The notes beneath the pieces were generated by a model that ran no database searches, was not told the origin of the DNA, and saw nothing but the letters and a program-made list of their open reading frames with translations. Shown here in pieces: positions 58,801-64,000 of a stretch of DNA of 64,000 bases; position 1 is the first letter of the stretch; each line of letters opens with the position of its first letter. Position numbers and translations under genes: made by a program. This DNA comes from Lepidodermella squamata (lineage: Eukaryota > Gastrotricha): positions 1,922,001 to 1,986,000 of the forward strand of contig JBLDXI010000010.1 of assembly GCA_047495785.1 (NCBI GenBank). Direction: 5' to 3'.

Positions 58801-60434
58801 AATGGCGGTGGGATCCCTTGAGGCGGTACATGAGGCGGCGGAGGGTACGCGAACCCTTGAATAGGAGGTTTCACGCCACCCTGTCTATCAAAGGTGATCG
58901 AAAATTCCGAGGCCTTGTCGTCAACAACAAAAAACCCCATGGAGATTGACTTATTTGGATCGCTAGGTATGTTTTGCTGATATGTCTTCCATAGATTCTC
59001 AATGTCTTGCGATGACACAGGACCCGGTTGACTCGTAGATGGCGCAGGGTCGGGCTGTTTGAAATTTTGAGGAATTTCTGCTTGCTCGTATTGAGGCTGA
59101 AGAACTTCGACAGGTTTCACCGTCGGAACTGGTTCCGGCTCTGCTTCAGGCTCAGGAGAAGCAAAAGGGTCCTCTTCATAGGTCACTCTGTAAGGCACAG
59201 CCCCCTCAATCTGGGGAGTTATCACGATTTTCCTCACAAAATCCATAGCTTCTTTACCGGGCTTGTTATGGACGAAGGAAACACCCTCTATCACCCCAAT
59301 GTCGGGTGCTGGGAGTTGGAATTTTAAAACATCGCCTCTAGCAATGGTTAAAGGACCGTTGGTTGCGGTGTTGATGAAATTCCACTCCCCGGTCGTTCGG
59401 CCATCGACGCCATTGATTGCTAGATTTATGGTGACATCTTCATCGAAAAGCCCTTCTCGATTATCTGTATGTAATTCAATGTCGTAGGTCACGATGTTAG
59501 TCCCATCGGCCGGCTGTTCCAGCGCAGCTTCTGCCTCCGGTAAAGCTTGGTCGGGTAGTAACCGGTCACATTGGCAGTCATCCAGAGCCGGGTCGAAATA
59601 TTTGCCACACGGAAAATCCCAGCCTAATTCTGCTTCGGCTGATTCCTTAACGACAACGTTGTCCAACTTCCAAGATCGTTGAGTCCCTGAGCAATCATTG
59701 ATAATTCGCACATTTATAATCTGGCCCAGTTGAACTGCTGGTATGGTGAACACATCTACTTGACCGGGTTGAAATCTGGGATTTGTCGAGTTTCTCAGAC
59801 TTCTTCGACCAGTATTGCCATATTCACTAATAAGAATATGAAGTCAAGAATGCAATGATAGAAAATCGAGACGTTTACCCATAAATTATAGCATCCACAC
59901 CACAATCCATTTGCCCAGAATCTGCTGCAGTATGAATGTAAACTTGATAATTAATCACCGCGAAAGGTTGGAATTCAGGTCTTGAAACCGGTGCTTCTTG
60001 CCACGGATCTTCAGACTCTGATCTCGTTAGTGTCAGATTGCACTCCCCTAGAAACGACTCTTGACTCTCAGGATTCGTCAATTTAACGGATTTCAGCTTC
60101 CATTGCACGGCCTCGACCTCTGCTGTGAAACCAAAGCGAAGTTTAAAGATTTCGCCCAGAGCGTTCGGGTCTACGTAAATGCTGAATACATCAGATTGGC
60201 CGGGCTGAAATGGAGGTTGGCCGCTAAGTGGAGTTGCAAGAAGCTGACCGGGTTCGTCATCGCCGTTGTAGCCACATAAAACTACCACAACGGGATGTGG
60301 GCATGGTGGTGAATCCGGAGCAGTTTCTAAGGTAAGTTCCCATACCGCTCCTTATTAAGGCGAATTGTTAAAGTGATGCTTTGTTGAGTGATGCGGTCTA
60401 ACTTACGAGTTTCCGGCACGAAATCTTCAGCCAT
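55812..60434 (-). CDS. Multi-PLAT (LH2) domain protein 2
   Basis: Seven exons (60434-60407, 60350-59879, 59826-58122, 58072-57559, 57510-57207, 57154-55919, 55863-55812) close to 1436 aa starting MAEDFVPET. It has no signal peptide. It follows the plan of PLAT gene 1: an opening WELTLETAPDSPPCPHPVVV unit, an EYGNTGRRSL unit, ELHTDNREGLF and ELHTGNRKGLF units, a KFGHGP...HPWHIKEVRL unit and the same C-terminal block (GDTGKRRLANSKC, SGKRGLRKTVGGTPF). It is shorter: part of the central alternating array is missing. In its place stand a Pro/Tyr-rich stretch (about 58740-58860) and Glu/Pro linkers. Probably a soluble membrane-associated scaffold. It is a paralogue of PLAT gene 1 and its close upstream neighbour on the same strand. 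Confidence 0.87.
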
Positions 60435-60504
60435 CGAAAACGTCACCCAGCATCAAAGTGTGGTTGAATATTGAATACAAGAAGATATATACTACAGCCG
60501 TGTC

Positions 60505-60512
60505 TTTTATAA
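60505..60512 (-). promoter_or_regulatory. TATA box of PLAT gene 2
   Basis: TATAAAAG on the minus strand, 71 bases upstream of the start codon at 60434. Confidence 0.55.
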
Positions 60513-60871
60513 TAAAGATGTTAAACATTGTAATCGATTGGTCGAGTGCGTCTTTAAAGTTGCGGTGCAAGCAATTTTAGTTGGAATCAATAATCATGGA
60601 TCTCTAAAAGAAATGTACCCGTCGCCCAGAAAATGAGGTGAAACAGTGTGAAAATAATATATTCCGGTAAATGCGGTAAGCGGTAATTAAATGACAGCTG
60701 AGCGCAAGTAAGGCGGCATCTGATGTAGCAATGTAACCATTTTAGTATTAGGAGGCATATAAGACGGACGTCCGGTTCAAAATAAAATCGTTTACCCCTT
60801 CACATCTGCAGCCTTGGTCGCCGGCAATGCAACAGAAATTCGAAAAACACACAATATGGCTGCAAACAAAT
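60513..60871. other. Intergenic between PLAT gene 2 and the SDR gene
   Basis: Contains GCGGTAATTAAA near 60680, similar to half of the 18-base palindrome at 3437-3454. No ORF recognised. Confidence 0.4.
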
Positions 60872-60877
60872 TTTATT
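60872..60877 (-). terminator. Poly(A) signal of the SDR gene
   Basis: AATAAA on the minus strand about 108 bases after the stop codon at 60985. Confidence 0.55.
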
Positions 60878-60984
60878 CGTTCAAGATTGTTCCCCAATGT
60901 GCAATAATCGGCAAAGAAAAGTATGACTGTGTGAAATAAGAAACTGTGATTTGCACGTAAAGAAAAAGGAAGCGTTTGATATTT

Positions 60985-62238
60985 TTAGAAAATGGTTGAA
61001 CCTTCGGGGAGAACGAACGGATCGAGCATCTTGCGATCGCCGCACACGACGCCTCGAATGGGCGTATCTTTCGGCTGCTCGGCGCACCAGACAATCGTGT
61101 CGGCGCCTTGCTCGGGAGATCGAACGCCCATCGGGTTCAGGTCAGTCTTGACAAGGCCCGGGCAGCAAGTGACAACGTGCACGTTTTGGTCGACCTTCTC
61201 GGCATCGAACTGCAGCTGATACAGACGGCAGATGATGGCTAGACCGAGCTTGGCCATTGCCCACGGATAGACAGCGCCTAGTTTGTAGTTGGGAATGAGC
61301 TCGGTATCGGGTGACTTGGCGAGCCATGCGCGGTTGTCGTTCGGGTCTTCAGGATTGTAAAGCTTCTCAGGATCGGAATTCATCAGGTCCTCCATTAACT
61401 GCAGAAAGAAAAAGCAGAGTTGGCAGAGTTAGTTATACAATGCAGCGAAAAATCCCGAAGAAAATGAGGATAATCGAAATTACCTTCGAGCAGTCCTCGA
61501 CTCGGGTACAGCCACGTAACAGTCGTTGCTTGTCTTCCTTAGTAGCCATGAACGCAAGGTTAGCCAGTCGTGATCCGACGAAAATCACCGACGAATTGTC
61601 GCCTAACAACGGGAACAGCTCGCGGCAAACTCGCAACGTGCTAAAGTAGTTGTTCTCGATGATAGACTTGAAGGACTCGCGGTCGAAACGAAACTTGACT
61701 TCTTCTTTTTCTTGACGTTGCTCCTTCTTCTCTTCATCGCGACGACGATCGCCTGTGTCCGAGCCAGCCTCGCGAACTTCAGGCTCGACGTGACGCTCGG
61801 TTGCACTCGACATTCCAGTTGAGCTTCTTTCCGATTCTTGCGAGAGGAAGTTCGGGTAATTTCCAGCATTGTTCACCAGAATGTGGATGCCGTGCTTGTG
61901 GTTCTCGCGGATGTGGTCACGGAATCGCCTGATGCTTTCGGGATCTTCGATGTCAAGCTGGTGGTACTTGGCTGTCAGCGTGATTTCTTCATGTAGGCGG
62001 CTCACCGCAGCTTGGCCGCGGTCGGCGTCGCGAGATGTCAAGTAGACGGTCCAGTTAGGGTTCGATTTAAGCAGGCTTTTGACCACGGCGTAGCCGATGC
62101 CTTCGTCAGCGCCGGTGACCACAACCACTCGTTCGCCTTGGAACAGCGACTTGGGGTGAAGAATTTTCTGGATAGTCTGGAGAAGATGGAGAAACGGACA
62201 TGAAATAGCCTGATTATAACCAAAATACTCACCTCCAT
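60985..62238 (-). CDS. Carbonyl-reductase-like short-chain dehydrogenase with Trp at the catalytic Tyr site
   Basis: Three exons (62238-62233, 62176-61484, 61398-60985) give 370 aa; the first exon is only ATG GAG. The Rossmann start VVVTGADEGIGYAVVKSLLK holds the TGxxxGIG cofactor loop. LTSRDADRG follows beta 2, and LDIED and HILVNNAGN are the Asp and NNAG signatures. VIFVGSRLANLAF carries the catalytic Ser. Where carbonyl reductases have Y-x-x-x-K, this protein reads PNYKLGAVYPWAMAKLGL: Trp occupies the Tyr position, with a Tyr two residues earlier. Between NNAG and the next helix there is an insertion of about 60 highly charged residues. CCPGLVKTDLNPMG matches the CBR1-type C-terminal region. 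Predicted NADPH-dependent cytosolic oxidoreductase; activity is doubtful. Confidence 0.85.
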
Positions 62239-62327
62239 TTCTGTCGTTAGTAAGAGAAATAAATGTTTAAATTGAGATCGAAACTGTGCGAAAAATGTGT
62301 TGGTATTGATTTGAATCGAAACCATCT

Positions 62328-62335
62328 CTTTTATA
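62328..62335 (-). promoter_or_regulatory. TATA box of the SDR gene
   Basis: TATAAAAG on the minus strand, 90 bases upstream of the start codon. Confidence 0.55.
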
Positions 62336-63055
62336 GGCGCATATTCTGTGCTAATTAATGATTACGATTCTGGTTGTTAGCCATGTTCGTTTTCATTTCG
62401 CTTCGTTCGTTTCATTTTCGCCGACTTGTAATGTTTGCATTTTGCAAATCTCTCTTCACAATTGCACAATGTAAAACAAACTCATGTGGCGACAGTTACA
62501 TAAAAGTAGTCAGTCTAAAGTCAGGCCTAGTCAATGGTGGCTATAGTCATGCGATCGTGCCGATTGGAAAAACAGCAAAAACATGGGAAAACCTCAAGAA
62601 CTTGGGGCATAATATTTCTCTAATTCCCATAGTAGCGCAACCGAACCCACAAAGACTAGTGACCAGGCCCTGAATCAATCGTAAATAGCTGCAAACTTGT
62701 GCATTTTTTAATATCGTTTTGTACCTTGATGGAATTAAAGGACTTTCTCAAAGGACGACTTAATAAAAAGACCATGCTGTCGGGAATATCAGCCGGCAAT
62801 CAACGAATTTTTCTAGGCTCTAGATGGCAGGTTTAGTTCCATCCTGGCGAGCATAGCGGGATAAACTGCAGCCAGCTTTCGCCCTATTCACGGAAATCTT
62901 GTCTGAGCTCTGAGCTTCATGAGCTAAGGAAACCAAAAAAGCTAAATAGAACGTAAAATCTGAATTTTATTTTGTTCATACAATTTAATGAGAAAAGCAA
63001 TAATGATAATATAAGACCAGAAACCTTGGAAGCACACAATAAATTCAAAAGCACA
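62336..63055. other. Intergenic, no supported gene
   Basis: A 99-codon plus-strand ORF (62374-62673) has no domain and no splice or Kozak support. Minus-strand AATAAA near 62964-62970 is the likely poly(A) signal of ACTR10. Confidence 0.45.
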
Positions 63056-64000
63056 CTAGCATGTCGAAATGTTCGGATCAGTCGGCGCCAAGTTCTCCTG
63101 GCCAGGCGCCACCGGGATCAACGACGGCGTAGTCAGCCAATCCGCAGTAAGCACCTTGCTGCAGAAAAACTGCGCCCCCTCGCCGTGCAGGCGAATTTCC
63201 GAAAAATACTTATCCCTAGTTATGGTCCGTTGGGTCGCGACCTCGAGAAAACCGAAAACGGCCGCGCCAAACCACGTTAAATTTTCACTGGGAACCGGCG
63301 ACAGGGCACATTTGAACGACTTTAAGCTGGTTACACTAGCCGGCAACCGACGCCCGTTGATCTCCCCGGTTTTTACCGCATTCTCCAGTTCGGCACATAG
63401 CCGATTACCGAAACCTGGCAATGACACAACACTTCCGACTAGAACAATGCGATCGGCTAGAATTTTCCGAGCATCAATCGGGCACCGATCTAAGGCGTTT
63501 AGAATCAGTTGGGTTATCGACCCAGTGTCCGAATCTGGGTCGAAAAGTGCCTCGCCCAAACTTTCCCGAACCGACCCGGGTACAACCAGAGGCGCGGATC
63601 TCCCGCCGAACGACGACTGGTAAGTCGAATCGCCAGCTTTCGGGCTCGGTTCTTTGCCCTCCTTCCTCAATTTTGCCCGGTCGAATCTATCAATGAAACA
63701 ATGCGTCTTCGAAATTACGTCATCCATGACTGAATCGTCGAGTTCAGCCCGCGGCCAATTGTGGTTTTCGACTAGATTCGACCGTAGATTATCGACAATT
63801 TGGCGATAACCAATCGCGGCTGATTCAACTGATTTGATTAGGGCGACATTTTCGTAGACTGGGATTACGCTGGTTTCAAACGCGTCGCAGTCTACGACAA
63901 GGCCTGACCGCCAACCGAGGCCGAAAAGTGAGAAAAGCGGGCCTGGCGCGACGAAAACTGACGCGACTTGGATATCGGTGAACAGGACGCTGAGTAGCAT
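63056..64000 (-). CDS. ACTR10: ACTR10 (Arp11), actin-related protein of dynactin, C-terminal part
   Basis: A 314-codon open frame runs off the end of the window. The Met at its first codon is most likely internal, because the segment starts in the middle of the actin fold (VLFTDIQVASVFVAPGPLFS). Relatives have about 100 more residues before it. Diagnostic stretches are GLVVDCDAFETSVIPVYENV (second nucleotide-binding loop region), ALDRCPIDARKILADRIVLV, GSVVSLPGFGNRLCAEL and NLTWFGAAVFGFL. ACTR10 caps the pointed end of the Arp1 filament in dynactin, which links dynein to cargo. Between the halves lies a longer, Ser/Gly/Pro-containing insertion than usual. The stop codon at 63056 is followed by a minus-strand AATAAA. 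Confidence 0.88.
   Translation of the reverse strand: MLLSVLFTDIQVASVFVAPGPLFSLFGLGWRSGLVVDCDAFETSVIPVYENVALIKSVESAAIGYRQIVDNLRSNLVENHNWPRAELDDSVMDDVISKTHCFIDRFDRAKLRKEGKEPSPKAGDSTYQSSFGGRSAPLVVPGSVRESLGEALFDPDSDTGSITQLILNALDRCPIDARKILADRIVLVGSVVSLPGFGNRLCAELENAVKTGEINGRRLPASVTSLKSFKCALSPVPSENLTWFGAAVFGFLEVATQRTITRDKYFSEIRLHGEGAQFFCSKVLTADWLTTPSLIPVAPGQENLAPTDPNISTC

Noticed and set aside
62374-62673. A 99-codon plus-strand gene upstream of the SDR
   Set aside because: Its start overlaps the SDR promoter region, and there is no domain, splice site or poly(A) support.
1-64000. CRISPR arrays, rRNA genes, prokaryotic operons or viral insertions
   Set aside because: No regularly spaced repeats, rRNA-like blocks, Shine-Dalgarno-led gene chains or viral genes were seen on either strand.

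Overview
This window is animal nuclear DNA. The genes are split by GT-AG introns, mostly about 50-110 bases long with a few over 1 kb, and the families are metazoan: Cys-loop receptors, class C GPCRs, collagen and EGF modules, CHD1, NOSIP, ACTR10. The short introns, close gene spacing and small promoters with TATA boxes suggest a compact invertebrate genome. A small ecdysozoan such as a tardigrade or a nematode is my guess, but nothing in the sequence fixes the phylum. There is no CRISPR array, operon or prokaryotic signal.

Layout. 0-1 kb: a secreted two-Kunitz protein. 1.8-5.2 kb: two tandem Cys-loop channel genes with identical exon lengths. 5.9-8.3 kb: transposon debris, including a tRNA-derived SINE, a 1.6 kb P-element-like copy with a transposase remnant, and a MULE fragment. 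It lies next to a NOSIP gene whose 3' half I cannot find. 10-11.5 kb: an SLC49A4-type transporter. 11.5-14.6 kb: unresolved small ORFs. 14.6-24.3 kb: a complete ten-exon CHD1 remodeller. 25.7-27.9 kb: a divergent nicotinic-receptor-like subunit. 29.5-34.6 kb: a membrane-anchored protein with two IgGFc-binding-like regions, Asp-rich repeats, collagen and EGF. 35.3-39.7 kb: a decayed Cys-loop fragment, a second SINE, a foldback MITE, and an intronless channel gene with a LamG-like head. 41-60.4 kb: a PLAT-repeat gene followed by a GABA-B-like receptor, and this pair occurs twice, all on the minus strand. 61-62.2 kb: a carbonyl-reductase-like SDR with an altered catalytic Tyr. 63-64 kb: the 3' part of ACTR10.

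The window therefore mixes a few conserved housekeeping genes (CHD1, NOSIP, ACTR10, SLC49A4) with expanded, rearranged surface and secreted families (five Cys-loop loci, two class C receptors, two PLAT proteins, the IgGFc/collagen protein, Kunitz). The main novelties are the duplicated PLAT-GPCR pair, the LamG-channel fusion, the IgGFc/collagen/EGF architecture, and one transposon family visible as a full copy, a foldback MITE and isolated ends.

Exon boundaries were set by hand from splice signals and reading-frame closure. Every multi-exon gene called here gives a CDS length divisible by three, but individual boundaries could be off by a few bases.
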